From positions 3,567,501 through 3,631,500 of the forward strand of contig NZ_CP062163.1 of the NCBI RefSeq assembly GCF_014844095.1: a DNA stretch of 64,000 bases, given 5' to 3'. The DNA comes from Brevibacillus sp. JNUCC-41 (GTDB taxonomy: Bacteria > Bacillota > Bacilli > Bacillales > DSM-1321). Below the pieces are notes generated by a model. The model was not told where the DNA came from. It searched no databases and saw nothing but the letters and a program-made list of their open reading frames with translations. A program made the position numbers and the translations under genes. Below, one piece after another: positions 26,898-35,765 of this stretch; within the stretch, counting starts at the first letter, position 1; each line of letters starts with the position of its first letter.

Positions 26898-27353
26898 ATG
26901 GTTAATATTACGGGATATGGAAAAGCGACAGAAGAGGCAGTGAATGATTTTCAGCAATTTGTGGGTTTTGAGATCCCTGCAGATTATAAACAATTTCTCC
27001 TTACACATAATGGCGGCACAACTGCTGTTCAAAACAGTAAGTTTTATGTAGATGGATTAGACACGCTTGTTTGCTTAAATGTACTTTATGGATTAGAGAT
27101 TCAGGATAAGGAACTGGATCTACAGAAATGGCATGAAGAAAATAGGGAAAACTTACATAAGAATTGCATTATAATAGGTAATGATACATGTGCAGGTAAA
27201 ATCTTGCTGATAGATAACGAAGAGGAAAAGGGAGTTTATTTCTGGGATCAGGGTTGGTATTCGGATCCATCAAGTCAGGATGAAAATATTTATAAAGTAG
27301 CAGCGAGTTTTAAATCCTTCATTGAGGGATTGAAAATCCCGGAAGAAATCTAA
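26898..27353 (+). CDS. SMI1/KNR4 (SUKH) family protein, solitary
   Basis: A 151-residue SUKH-fold protein. The N-terminal pattern is AVNDFQQFVGFEIPADYKQFL followed by HNGG, the family hallmark (only key residues shown: IPADYKQFL and NGG). Later strands include NCIIIGNDTCAGKILLID and GVYFWDQGW. SUKH proteins are widespread immunity proteins against polymorphic toxins; some have other roles. No toxin gene with a secretion domain lies beside it. GGAGTGG lies 6 nt before ATG. It may be an orphan immunity gene or a regulator partner; context does not decide. Confidence 0.8.
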   Translation: MVNITGYGKATEEAVNDFQQFVGFEIPADYKQFLLTHNGGTTAVQNSKFYVDGLDTLVCLNVLYGLEIQDKELDLQKWHEENRENLHKNCIIIGNDTCAGKILLIDNEEEKGVYFWDQGWYSDPSSQDENIYKVAASFKSFIEGLKIPEEI

Positions 27354-27458
27354 TTTTATTTGAATCCCCTTGATTGGCTCATACCATTCAAGGTTTTTTA
27401 TTTTCATTTCAATAAATGGAATGATATGAAGGATTGTCATGTTAATGAGGAGATAAAG

Positions 27459-28166
27459 ATGTATAAAATATTATTGGTTGAAGACGATTTCAAAATAGCG
27501 GGAATCTTAGTCAATTATTTAAAAAGGTATGGGTACGAGGTATTTGAAGTGAAGCAACTGGACCAAGTCTTTGCGGAGTTCCAAGAGGTAAAGCCAGATC
27601 TGGTTTTATTGGATATTAATCTTCCCTATTATGATGGTTTTCATTGGTGCCGCCTAATAAGAGCGGTTTCAAAGGTTCCCATCATATTCATCTCTGCAAG
27701 GACAGATGAAATGAACCAAGTCATGGCCATTGAATATGGGGGGGATGATTATTTAACAAAACCGTTTCATTTGGAAGTGGTACTAGCGAAAATAAAGAGT
27801 GTCCTACGCAGGGTGTATGGTGAATATGCGGAAATATCCTCATCCCACCAAAAAATAAAGGAAATGGATGGGTTAACGCTTTATACGGAAAAAGCGATGA
27901 TCGAATATCAGGACAAGCGGGTATCGTTAACTCAAAATGAGTTGAAATTATTGAGTTGTTTACTGCGTCAGTATGACAACATTGTCTCGCGTGAAGATTT
28001 ACTTGAAGCATTATGGAATGATGATTCATTTGTTGATGACAATACATTGACCGTCAATGTCACAAGGGTACGGAGAAAACTTGAGGATATTGGCATCAAT
28101 CACGCCATAACAACTAGCAGGGGAAAAGGATATCGACTTAAAATAGTGCAAGGTGAAGAAAAGTGA
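27459..28166 (+). CDS. BceR-type response regulator
   Basis: A 235-residue OmpR/PhoB-family regulator. The receiver domain has the acidic pocket LLVEDD, the phosphorylated Asp in LVLLDINLPYYDG (about residue 53), Ser in IIFISAR and Lys in DYLTKPF. The C-terminal winged helix ends VNVTRVRRKLEDIG and GKGYRL. ATG at 27459 follows GAGGAGA; an upstream in-frame start is not supported. The kinase gene overlaps its stop by four bases, and the ABC transporter genes follow, giving the Bce module order RS-AB. A matching operator lies at 29222. Confidence 0.9.
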   Translation: MYKILLVEDDFKIAGILVNYLKRYGYEVFEVKQLDQVFAEFQEVKPDLVLLDINLPYYDGFHWCRLIRAVSKVPIIFISARTDEMNQVMAIEYGGDDYLTKPFHLEVVLAKIKSVLRRVYGEYAEISSSHQKIKEMDGLTLYTEKAMIEYQDKRVSLTQNELKLLSCLLRQYDNIVSREDLLEALWNDDSFVDDNTLTVNVTRVRRKLEDIGINHAITTSRGKGYRLKIVQGEEK

Positions 28167-29224
28167 AGCTGAAATCCTTTATAAAAGACCGCCTTTATTT
28201 TATTTTTTATACCGTTCTATTGGTAAGCCTGCTTATCATTGCTTATGCATTAGCCGTTCTGGAAGCGGGGAATCACCTATCGATTTCGAATATCTTCTAT
28301 TTATTTATTCTCGCGTTGTTTATGATGCTTCTATTTTTAGGGGCGGATTATATAAGGCATTACCGTTTTCTTAATCAATTAGCAAGGATGAAGCAAGAAC
28401 CGAGCTTGTCGTTTGAATATGTCGAAGCTTTTAGGGAACCCCTGTCAAATGAACAAAAGTTGTGGATGGAACTTTTTCAACAAATGAACCAGGTAACAAT
28501 TGGACAATTACAAGAACAAGTCAAACAGAAGGAGCAATATGAGCTGTTGATCCATCAATGGGTTCATCAAATGAAGACACCTGTTTCAGTCATTTCCTTA
28601 CTGGTTCAAGAAGGCAAAAGGACAATTTCGAGTGAATCGATGAAGGATTATCTTAAAGAGATAGAAGAAGAAAATGATCGATTTCGCAGAGGACTGGAAA
28701 TTATTTTGCATGGAGCAAGGCTGCAGCGTTTTTCGGATGATGTAAAATCGGAGCGGGTTGACTTAATTAATCTAGTCAAGCAAGTGATTAACGAGGAAAA
28801 GAAACAGTTCATCAAACGGTTCATATATCCCAGGCTTGACACGGAGCTTGAGAATTTATATGTGCATTCGGATCGTAAGTGGCTCCACTTTGCCATTAGT
28901 CAGGTGGTCTTTAATGCATTGAAGTATTCAAGGCAGGAAGAGCATGACAGCATAACGTTCAGCGTTGTTGAAAAAGAGTCGGAGATTATCCTTAGGATAA
29001 CAGATCAAGGAATTGGAATCGTCCCACATGATGTAAAACGGGTGTTTGATCCATTTTTTACTGGAGAGAACGGGCGAGCCCAACAGGAGTCAACCGGGAT
29101 GGGATTATATCTAGTGAAGGAAATCGTTAACAGGCTTGGGCATGGTGTTACCATTCAATCGAATGTATCGGAAGGAACTACTGTGGAATTTCTCTTTAAG
29201 ACAAATACCTTACATGAAAGGTGA
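28163..29224 (+). CDS. BceS-type intramembrane-sensing histidine kinase
   Basis: A 353-residue kinase with two N-terminal membrane helices (about 12-32 and 42-62) and almost no extracellular loop, the sign of intramembrane-sensing kinases. These do not bind the drug; they sense the activity of the partner BceAB transporter. The H-box is QWVHQMKTPVSVISLL (His near residue 136). The ATPase domain shows VVFNALKYS (N-box), ITDQGIGI and GMGLYLVKEI. It is coupled to the regulator gene by a four-base overlap. Confidence 0.9.
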   Translation: MKLKSFIKDRLYFIFYTVLLVSLLIIAYALAVLEAGNHLSISNIFYLFILALFMMLLFLGADYIRHYRFLNQLARMKQEPSLSFEYVEAFREPLSNEQKLWMELFQQMNQVTIGQLQEQVKQKEQYELLIHQWVHQMKTPVSVISLLVQEGKRTISSESMKDYLKEIEEENDRFRRGLEIILHGARLQRFSDDVKSERVDLINLVKQVINEEKKQFIKRFIYPRLDTELENLYVHSDRKWLHFAISQVVFNALKYSRQEEHDSITFSVVEKESEIILRITDQGIGIVPHDVKRVFDPFFTGENGRAQQESTGMGLYLVKEIVNRLGHGVTIQSNVSEGTTVEFLFKTNTLHER

Positions 29225-29235
29225 CAGAATTGTAA
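29222..29235. promoter_or_regulatory. BceR-type operator upstream of the transporter genes
   Basis: TGACA-GAAT-TGTAA matches the TNACA-N4-TGTAA pattern described for BceR-like regulators. It overlaps the kinase stop codon. A -10 candidate TATACT lies at 29290-29295 with a weak -35 box, as expected for an activated promoter. Together they suggest that the transporter genes have their own drug-induced promoter. Confidence 0.65.
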
Positions 29236-29321
29236 GGGTGTTAAACGATAATGTAATAAACTTCGATGGGAACCTCCCGCTTTATTCAATATACTTACGG
29301 TAAGAAAGGGAGGTATTCAGG

Positions 29322-30098
29322 ATGTCGATTTTAAAAGCGGAGCAATTATCCAAAACATATTTTCAAAAGCAGGGGAATTTATTTCATAAAGCGTTACATA
29401 ATTTCACCATGAATGTACAGAAAGGGGAATTTGTCGGGGTGATGGGTCCATCAGGCAGCGGGAAAACCACTCTGCTTAACTTAATGGCCACGATTGATAA
29501 GCCGACCACAGGTAAAGTCATTCTAAATGATCAAAACCCTAATGAATTAAACAATCAGGACCTGGCTTTGTTTCGCAGGAGGGAGATTGGGTTTGTTTTT
29601 CAAGACTTCAACCTTCTTGATACACTTACCGTTCGCGAAAATATCCTCCTTCCTTTAGCGTTAGATCATTATAAATTGGAGGAAATGGAAAATAGGGTAA
29701 ATCAGTTGGCGAACCTTCTTGGTATAGAAGGGATTTTAGAAAAGCGGACTTATGAAATTTCCGGAGGTCAGCAGCAACGAACGGCTTGTGCAAGAGCGAT
29801 GATTCATGAACCTTCCATTATTTTAGCGGATGAACCTACTGGTAATTTGGATTCCAAATCCGCCAAGCAGGTAATGGACACCCTCACGACACTTCAGGAG
29901 AAAAAGGGAGCAACCATCCTCATGGTCACTCATGACCCGACTGCTGCCAGCTTCTGTGACCGGATTCTATTCATAAAGGATGGCAAGTTCTTTTCGGAGG
30001 TGCACAGCGGAGGGGAAAGACAGAGTTTCCATCAAAGGATTTTAGATACGTTAAGCGTTTTAGGAGGAGTCTATCATGAACATCCGGCTTCTCGCTAA
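29322..30098 (+). CDS. BceA-type ABC transporter ATPase
   Basis: A 258-residue ATPase. Walker A is GPSGSGKTTLLN, Q-loop VFQDFNLLDT, signature ISGGQQQRTACARAM, Walker B IILADEPTGNLDSK and H-loop VTHDP. These are hallmarks of the MacB/LolD-like branch that powers Bce transporters. GGGAGG lies 8 nt before ATG. It ends inside the start of the permease gene (23-nt overlap), so the two proteins are made together. The complex frees lipid II cycle intermediates from peptide antibiotics such as bacitracin or lantibiotics in known members. Confidence 0.92.
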   Translation: MSILKAEQLSKTYFQKQGNLFHKALHNFTMNVQKGEFVGVMGPSGSGKTTLLNLMATIDKPTTGKVILNDQNPNELNNQDLALFRRREIGFVFQDFNLLDTLTVRENILLPLALDHYKLEEMENRVNQLANLLGIEGILEKRTYEISGGQQQRTACARAMIHEPSIILADEPTGNLDSKSAKQVMDTLTTLQEKKGATILMVTHDPTAASFCDRILFIKDGKFFSEVHSGGERQSFHQRILDTLSVLGGVYHEHPASR

Positions 30099-32016
30099 GA
30101 GAAATATCCAAGGAAATGCACAACGTTATCTAGCTTATTTTTTCAGTATCGTCCTTTCCGTCTCAATTTTTTTTATTTACGCATCATTTATCTTTCATCC
30201 TGATGTGGTCCATGCGAATATTCCGGGGGGACAGCTAATTAGTAAGGGACTCATTGCAGCAGAAATAGTGATCATCATATTTTCGGTTTTCTTTATCGCT
30301 TATTCAAATGCCGCATTTATACTGCCGCGAAAAAAAGAGTTTGGGCTGTTGACACTGCTTGGAATGTCCAGATCCCAACTTAGAAAACTGATTTACTTGG
30401 AGCAAACGATGGTTTCCCTCATATCCATCCTGATTGGGGTAGGTTTGGGTTTTTTGTTCTCAAAGTTATTCTTAATGGCAGTTTCTTGGTTATTGGCTGT
30501 AGAGCGACCAATATCGTTTGTCTTTGTCCCTGAGGCCTTTGTTTATACGATTGTTGGTTTCGTTTTGCTATTTCAGCTATTATCGCTCCTTTCATTGTTT
30601 CACATTGGAAATGCGGAGGTCGTCGATTTACTAAAAGATAAACAAAAACCAAAAAAGACGCCCTTCGTTTCAAAGTGGTTAATTGCATTATCAGCAGTTT
30701 GCTTAAGCGTTTCTTATTATTTGGCAGGCACTATGTCGTTGAACAATTCTTATATTCGAGTAATGCCCATTTTATTCTTCGTACTGATAGGCACCTATTT
30801 TTTATTCAGCCAAAGTATTGTCGCTCTTTGCAGCAGGCTTTACCGGAAGAAGAAAAGCTTATATGGCGGAACGAATTTAATCACTCAAACAAACCTGATC
30901 TTTAATATTAAAGACTATTCGAGATTATTCTTCTTGACCTCGATCATAACAGCCGTCATTTTGACAGCTGCAGGCACACTTTTCATGTTCAGTGCAGACT
31001 TAAAAAAGCAAGGGATGAATAACATTCCGCAATCAATTGGCTGGGTGGAAAATGACGCTTCTATATATTCCATTATTGAACCATCAGCAGTAGAGGAAGC
31101 ATTAAAGGAAGATGGATTCAAGATCCTTTATGAAGTAAATATGACGGGTGTACCCATTACCCACATGTTACCCCATATGAGAACGGGAGAATCCAATGAA
31201 AATAGGTCATTATTAATCTCGGAAAGTGATTATAACAATGTGGCTGCATTGCGAAAGATTGATCCGGCAAAGTTAACTGGAAAGGAAGCGTTATACATTT
31301 TTCCTTATGGAGGAATGGATTATCACTTCGTCCAAAAGGGAGAAAAAAAGGAACTTCACTATGGTAAACAAACCATGCAGGTAACAATGATTGGTCAGCG
31401 CAATCAATCCATAGTCACCCCCCTAAAGTCAGCAACGACCCTGATGGTGGTCGATGATCGGCTGTTTCAAGAAATAACTGCTGATGTGCCTTTAAAAGAA
31501 AAGGTAAGAGTACGCGGGTACGAAATTAGAGATTGGGAAGAATCAATGGAAACATCCAGTAAAATTGAAAAAATGTCTAGCAATCCAGGCCATAATCAAT
31601 TGCAAACAAGAGCTCCGATCTATCAAGAAATGAAACAGGGAAGCATTTTGATACTTTTTATCGGCTTGTTTGTCAGTTTATTATTCTTTATCGTCCAAGG
31701 AAGCATGATGTATCTCCGAGTTTTTACGAATTTCGAAGATAAAAAAATCCAAATTCATGCCCTTCATCGATTGGGACTGACAAAAAAAGAAATACGGCAA
31801 ATTTTAAGTGCGGAAATACGCACCCTCTTTTTCGCTCCTTTTCTGATAGGGATGATTCATGCCATCATCGCCTACGTGGCATTAAGCAATTTATTGGGGT
31901 CCAACTTGTTCGTCTATTCTGCTATGGTCATCGGAATGTATTTTCTTTTTCAACTGCTATATTATCAAGTAACAAAAAAGATGTATGAGCGGGCAGTCAT
32001 CAACTCGATTAAATAA
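30076..32016 (+). CDS. BceB-type ABC transporter permease (FtsX family)
   Basis: A 646-residue permease with ten predicted membrane helices, two FtsX-like domains and a large extracellular domain between helices 7 and 8 (about 310-515), the arrangement specific to BceB proteins. The extracellular domain decides which antibiotic is recognised and signals to the kinase. N-terminal signs are AKRNIQGNAQRYLAYFFS and PRKKEFGLLTLLGMSRSQL. AGGAGG lies 7 nt before ATG, inside the ATPase gene. The drug cannot be named from sequence. Confidence 0.92.
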   Translation: MNIRLLAKRNIQGNAQRYLAYFFSIVLSVSIFFIYASFIFHPDVVHANIPGGQLISKGLIAAEIVIIIFSVFFIAYSNAAFILPRKKEFGLLTLLGMSRSQLRKLIYLEQTMVSLISILIGVGLGFLFSKLFLMAVSWLLAVERPISFVFVPEAFVYTIVGFVLLFQLLSLLSLFHIGNAEVVDLLKDKQKPKKTPFVSKWLIALSAVCLSVSYYLAGTMSLNNSYIRVMPILFFVLIGTYFLFSQSIVALCSRLYRKKKSLYGGTNLITQTNLIFNIKDYSRLFFLTSIITAVILTAAGTLFMFSADLKKQGMNNIPQSIGWVENDASIYSIIEPSAVEEALKEDGFKILYEVNMTGVPITHMLPHMRTGESNENRSLLISESDYNNVAALRKIDPAKLTGKEALYIFPYGGMDYHFVQKGEKKELHYGKQTMQVTMIGQRNQSIVTPLKSATTLMVVDDRLFQEITADVPLKEKVRVRGYEIRDWEESMETSSKIEKMSSNPGHNQLQTRAPIYQEMKQGSILILFIGLFVSLLFFIVQGSMMYLRVFTNFEDKKIQIHALHRLGLTKKEIRQILSAEIRTLFFAPFLIGMIHAIIAYVALSNLLGSNLFVYSAMVIGMYFLFQLLYYQVTKKMYERAVINSIK

Positions 32017-32030
32017 AAGCTGTCATTTAT

Positions 32031-32068
32031 AAAAGGAATCAGGGGGCAGGCCCTGATTCCTTTTTTTT
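32031..32068 (+). terminator. Terminator of the Bce module
   Basis: AAAAGGAATCAGGG pairs with CCTGATTCCTTTT; eight T follow. Confidence 0.93.
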
Positions 32069-32069
32069 G

Positions 32070-32539
32070 TTTTCGTATATGACAAATTAGTTAATATGTA
32101 CTATTGAAAAGGTAACGATTCATTTTTTGTGCGAAAATTGATATAAAAAATGTGAATTATGGTGTAACTTTACAGACGGAATCTTTAGGTTCTTGTAATA
32201 TTTTCATATAAAGGGTAAAATTATTTATTTGAAGAGAAAGTACCAAACCCAACATCGTCAAATCCCCCCCCCTTTTTATTATATTAATATAATTATTTAT
32301 TGGAAATGATATGTTGTATTAGAAAAAAATATTAGTTGATTCAATGCAGATAAAATATGAAAAAGTTATATGGTCGAAAGTTAGTGGGTAATCTGTTAAT
32401 TACTTGATTAATTATAGTATTATATACCTGGAATTATAGAGAATATTAGATTTTTCTCTATTTCTTTGTCACTTTATATAGTAAACTCAGAATAGGTTCG
32501 TTAACTTTTAGCTGCTAGAGATGAGGTAAGTTTAATCCT
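32070..32539. other. Gene-free region upstream of the orphan kinase
   Basis: About 470 bp, strongly AT-rich, with a run of ten C near 32266-32275 next to a T run. It should contain the promoter of the kinase gene; TATAGTA-like -10 boxes are many and I cannot choose one. No small coding frame with a ribosome binding site is seen. Confidence 0.4.
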
Positions 32540-33862
32540 ATGAAAAATAAAAAGTTAAGGGCATTTCTTTATTTGACCATTCTTTTATTGATTGTTTTCA
32601 TTTTTCTAAATATGTTTTCAACATATTTAAGCATTAAAAATTCTGTCCAAAAATCCGTTGCTAATCAAAACTTGGTAGCTGCTAGATCTATTGCCGACTC
32701 GATGGATATAGAGGCCTATCAGCGATTTCTCAATAACCAAGTAAGGAGCCGGGATTATAGGGATATAAAAGCTTACTTAGAGGACGCCCGTGAAAAAATA
32801 GGAGCATTATATGTTTATACGATCATGATTGATAATCCGGAAGTATCTAAGGCTATGATTACTGGGTTTTCTAAAGATCATAAAGGGAATTTTCCTATCG
32901 GTGGTGCATGTACTGTTCCGCCGGAGCAGGTCAAACAGGGGTATGAAGGCAAAAGCTTCATTACCGGGATTCTAGAAGATCCGGAATATGGTGAGTATTT
33001 GACTGTGGGAGTGCCAATGAAAAATAAAGATGGCGACATAATTGGTTTTTTGGGCATTGATGTGAGCGCAGAAGATATAAATGCCATTAACGGCAAGGTA
33101 TTGAAAAGCAGCATTGCCATTCTTGTCTATAATGGTGGATTTGTTATCATGCTGCTGGTTACCTTTTTTGTCATTCAAAAATGGTATCAAAAGGAACTGA
33201 CACGTGAAGTGGGGGATACGGAAGATACGTATCAATCGGAATTTCAATCGCTCTTTGCTTCAGTCCGTTCATTAAGGCATGATTTTTCCAATCATATTCA
33301 GGTGATACATGGACTGCTTAAATTAGAGGAGAACGCAAAAGCACTCGAATACTTAACCGGTCTTTCAAAAGAAGTGCATTCAATTGAATCGATGAAATTG
33401 GATGTGACTCACCCAGGCTTATCTGTCCTGTTAGAGACAAAAAGGCTCTCGGCCCAGAATTATAACATCGATATTGAGGTTGATGTTTCACCCGAATCCT
33501 TCAATCGAATTAAAACAATCGATTTGATTAAATTATTATCAAATGTTATCGACAATGCTATTGAGGCAACAATTGAATTGCCAGAGCAAGAACGCCGAAT
33601 GAATATTGCCTGCAAAGCTAATGATGAAAAGTATACGTTTATGGTAAAGAACACCGGACCAATGATTTCGGATTTAGATCTGGAGAATATATTCGCCAGC
33701 GGGTTTTCAACCAAAAAGGCACAAAAGGGCAAAGTTCGCGGACAAGGATTGTTCATCGTTAAAGACTTAGTGAACAGATATGATGGAGAGATTCATGTAC
33801 ATTCCTCAGAAAAAGAAACAACCGTTACGATGATCATACCCGTAAATGGAAAAATCGCCTAA
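32540..33862 (+). CDS. Orphan sensor histidine kinase, SpoOB/CitA/AgrC-like
   Basis: A 440-residue membrane kinase. A first helix (about 9-28) leads into an extracytoplasmic sensor of about 165 residues that resembles a Cache/PAS-like domain (FPIGGACTVPPEQVKQGYEG, TVGVPMKNKDGDIIGFLGI), and a second helix spans about 196-217. The kinase core has the H-box SLRHDFSNHIQVIHGLL (about residue 250), the pattern of CitA/DcuS/AgrC kinases, then N-box NVIDNAIEAT and the G-box GQGLFIVKDLV. No response regulator gene is beside it: a terminator and then miaA follow. It may share a regulator coded elsewhere. Confidence 0.82.
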   Translation: MKNKKLRAFLYLTILLLIVFIFLNMFSTYLSIKNSVQKSVANQNLVAARSIADSMDIEAYQRFLNNQVRSRDYRDIKAYLEDAREKIGALYVYTIMIDNPEVSKAMITGFSKDHKGNFPIGGACTVPPEQVKQGYEGKSFITGILEDPEYGEYLTVGVPMKNKDGDIIGFLGIDVSAEDINAINGKVLKSSIAILVYNGGFVIMLLVTFFVIQKWYQKELTREVGDTEDTYQSEFQSLFASVRSLRHDFSNHIQVIHGLLKLEENAKALEYLTGLSKEVHSIESMKLDVTHPGLSVLLETKRLSAQNYNIDIEVDVSPESFNRIKTIDLIKLLSNVIDNAIEATIELPEQERRMNIACKANDEKYTFMVKNTGPMISDLDLENIFASGFSTKKAQKGKVRGQGLFIVKDLVNRYDGEIHVHSSEKETTVTMIIPVNGKIA

Positions 33863-33872
33863 ATGACAATAG

Positions 33873-33920
33873 AAAAAAAGGTATGATTCCTCAAATGCAG
33901 AAGGAATCATACCTTTTTTT
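33873..33920 (+). terminator. Terminator after the orphan kinase
   Basis: AAAAAAAGGTATGATTCC and GGAATCATACCTTTTTTT form an 18-bp stem around a 12-nt loop. Confidence 0.95.
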
Positions 33921-34156
33921 GCGATTCCATTAACTAAATTATATCCCTTTCTGCCAAGGGAAGGGCAATGGATCTGCGAGCCTCAAATTATTTTCGGCAA
34001 TTCTACACTCTGACAATCTGAGAGATATAAATATGTCGATTATTAGGGGGGAAGAGTTGAATAAAAGTACCTGAATTGGACATAATGGGTAGATGTTTAG
34101 CTGCTTTCATCGAGATTATGATAAGATAGGGAAAAATCATTTAAGGCAGTGAGATT

Positions 34157-35140
34157 GTGAAAAAACAAAAAGGAAAACTTCTCGTTATCATTGGACCGAC
34201 TGCTGTTGGGAAGACGAAGATGAGTATTGAGATGGCAAAGTTATTTAATGGTGAAATTATTAGCGGGGATTCCATGCAGGTTTATAAGGGGATGGATATT
34301 GGGACTGCGAAAATCAAAAGGGAAGAAACAGAGGGAATTCCTCATTATTTACTTGATATTAAAGACCCTGATGAACCATTTAGTGCGGCGGAGTTCCAGG
34401 AACGGGCTAATGCTTGTATCAAGGAGATCCAAAGCAGGGGGAAACTTCCCATTATCGTCGGTGGAACAGGATTATACATACAATCGGTCATTTATGATTA
34501 CCAATTTTCGGAGGCGCCATCCGACCCTGTTTATAGGGAGGGACTCGAAAAACAGGTTAGGGAGTTGGGGATTGATCCCATTTTTGAACACTTACGCAGC
34601 GTTGACCCGGAAAGCGCGAATCGGATTCATCCTAATAATGTAAGAAGGGTGATCAGGGCACTAGAGATTTTTCATTGTACTGGTAAAACAATGAGTGAGC
34701 AGTTGAATGAACAGCCTACAGAATTGAAATATGATACGTGCATCATTGGATTGACTATGGAACGTGAAAAGTTATATCAACGCATCGATCAACGTGTTGA
34801 TGGAATGGTGGAAGAAGGGCTGATTCAAGAGGTAGAGTCATTTTATGAAAAAGGTTTGAGGGATTGCCAATCAATCCAGGCTATAGGATATAAAGAAATC
34901 TATGATTTTTTTGATGGTAGGGCTTCTTTGGACGAAGCAGTTGAGATATTGAAGCAAAACTCCCGTCGATATGCAAAAAGGCAATTGACCTGGTTTCGGA
35001 ATAAAATGGATGTAATTTGGTTTGATATGACCGATCTCGAGGGTTTTCCAAAAAAAATACATGAAATATCTGGATTTGTAGCAGGAAAGCTTTTCAGTGA
35101 AGGCGAATACATAAATTTAGAGAGAAAAGAGGAGGACTAA
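34157..35140 (+). CDS. miaA: tRNA dimethylallyltransferase MiaA
   Basis: A 327-residue enzyme that puts a dimethylallyl group on A37 of tRNAs reading UNN codons, making the substrate of MiaB (1132-2676). The P-loop is IGPTAVGKTKMS near the N-terminus; other conserved parts are GDSMQVYKGMDIGTAK with the catalytic Asp, IIVGGTGLYIQSV and the C-terminal QAIGYKE and KQNSRRYAKRQLTWFRN. GTG start after AAGGCAGTGAGA. hfq follows after 3 nt, the same order as in B. subtilis, so the two share a transcript. Confidence 0.97.
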   Translation: MKKQKGKLLVIIGPTAVGKTKMSIEMAKLFNGEIISGDSMQVYKGMDIGTAKIKREETEGIPHYLLDIKDPDEPFSAAEFQERANACIKEIQSRGKLPIIVGGTGLYIQSVIYDYQFSEAPSDPVYREGLEKQVRELGIDPIFEHLRSVDPESANRIHPNNVRRVIRALEIFHCTGKTMSEQLNEQPTELKYDTCIIGLTMEREKLYQRIDQRVDGMVEEGLIQEVESFYEKGLRDCQSIQAIGYKEIYDFFDGRASLDEAVEILKQNSRRYAKRQLTWFRNKMDVIWFDMTDLEGFPKKIHEISGFVAGKLFSEGEYINLERKEED

Positions 35141-35143
35141 TAC

Positions 35144-35377
35144 ATGAAACAATCAGTAAATATTCAAGATCAGTTTCTTAATCAATTACGTAAAGATGGT
35201 ACGTATGTGACGGTATTTTTACTAAACGGTTTCCAGATTAGAGGACAAGTGAAAGGGTTCGATAATTTTACCGTTTTATTTGAATCAGAGGGCAAACAAC
35301 AATTAGTCTATAAACATGCGATCTCTACATTTGCTCCACAACGTAATGTTCAGATTGATTACGAAGTGAAGGAATAA
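35144..35377 (+). CDS. hfq: RNA chaperone Hfq
   Basis: A 77-residue Sm-like protein that forms a hexamer and binds U-rich RNA. The Sm1 motif is seen in [20 protein letters not shown] and the Sm2 motif in [17 protein letters not shown] (YKHAIST). The N-terminal [14 protein letters not shown] is the conserved Hfq start. GAGGAGGA lies 8 nt before ATG, inside the end of miaA. A terminator ends the unit. Confidence 0.98.
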   Translation: MKQSVNIQDQFLNQLRKDGTYVTVFLLNGFQIRGQVKGFDNFTVLFESEGKQQLVYKHAISTFAPQRNVQIDYEVKE

Positions 35378-35393
35378 TCATATATATGAATGT

Positions 35394-35430
35394 AAAAAAC
35401 AGGTTTAGCTTATAGCGGCCTGTTTTTTTT
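35394..35430 (+). terminator. Terminator of miaA-hfq
   Basis: AAAAAACAGG pairs with CCTGTTTTTT across a 15-nt loop; the T run continues. Confidence 0.85.
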
Positions 35431-35691
35431 GCATGCACTTCTCTGTTCTTTTTCAAAGAATCGATAATTTTACGTACCTGATTTGAATATATATTAAGGA
35501 ACGGATTATTTTCCGGGAAACCGCAGGAAATGACATTACCCCTAATAAAATGGTGAACGGAAATGGAGTTTGTCGAAACATATCCTTCGAGGAAATAATC
35601 CTGTCAGAGTAAGCTGCTTACCAGGTAGGAATGGGGCTTATTCTCGAAAAGAAAAAAACGAATTTTCCGATGGGGTAGTTTTGGCTAGGCA

Positions 35692-35717
35692 ATATATGCC
35701 TATGACCATCATAAATT
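35692..35717 (+). promoter_or_regulatory. Candidate sigma-E promoter of spoVK
   Basis: ATA (35692-35694), 15 bp, CATAAATT (35710-35717). The -10 box fits sigma-E (CATANNNT), but the spacing is one short of the usual range. It would place the start of the transcript about 42 nt before spoVK. Confidence 0.35.
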
Positions 35718-35765
35718 GAAAATTGTGGTGTTAGAGTTAGGGTCCAAGATGGAGAGGTGAATGCA

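Noticed and set aside
32266-32275. Run of C bases as a phase-variation tract for the orphan kinase
   Set aside because: It lies about 265 bp before the start codon, outside any visible coding frame or promoter spacer, so a switching role cannot be supported.
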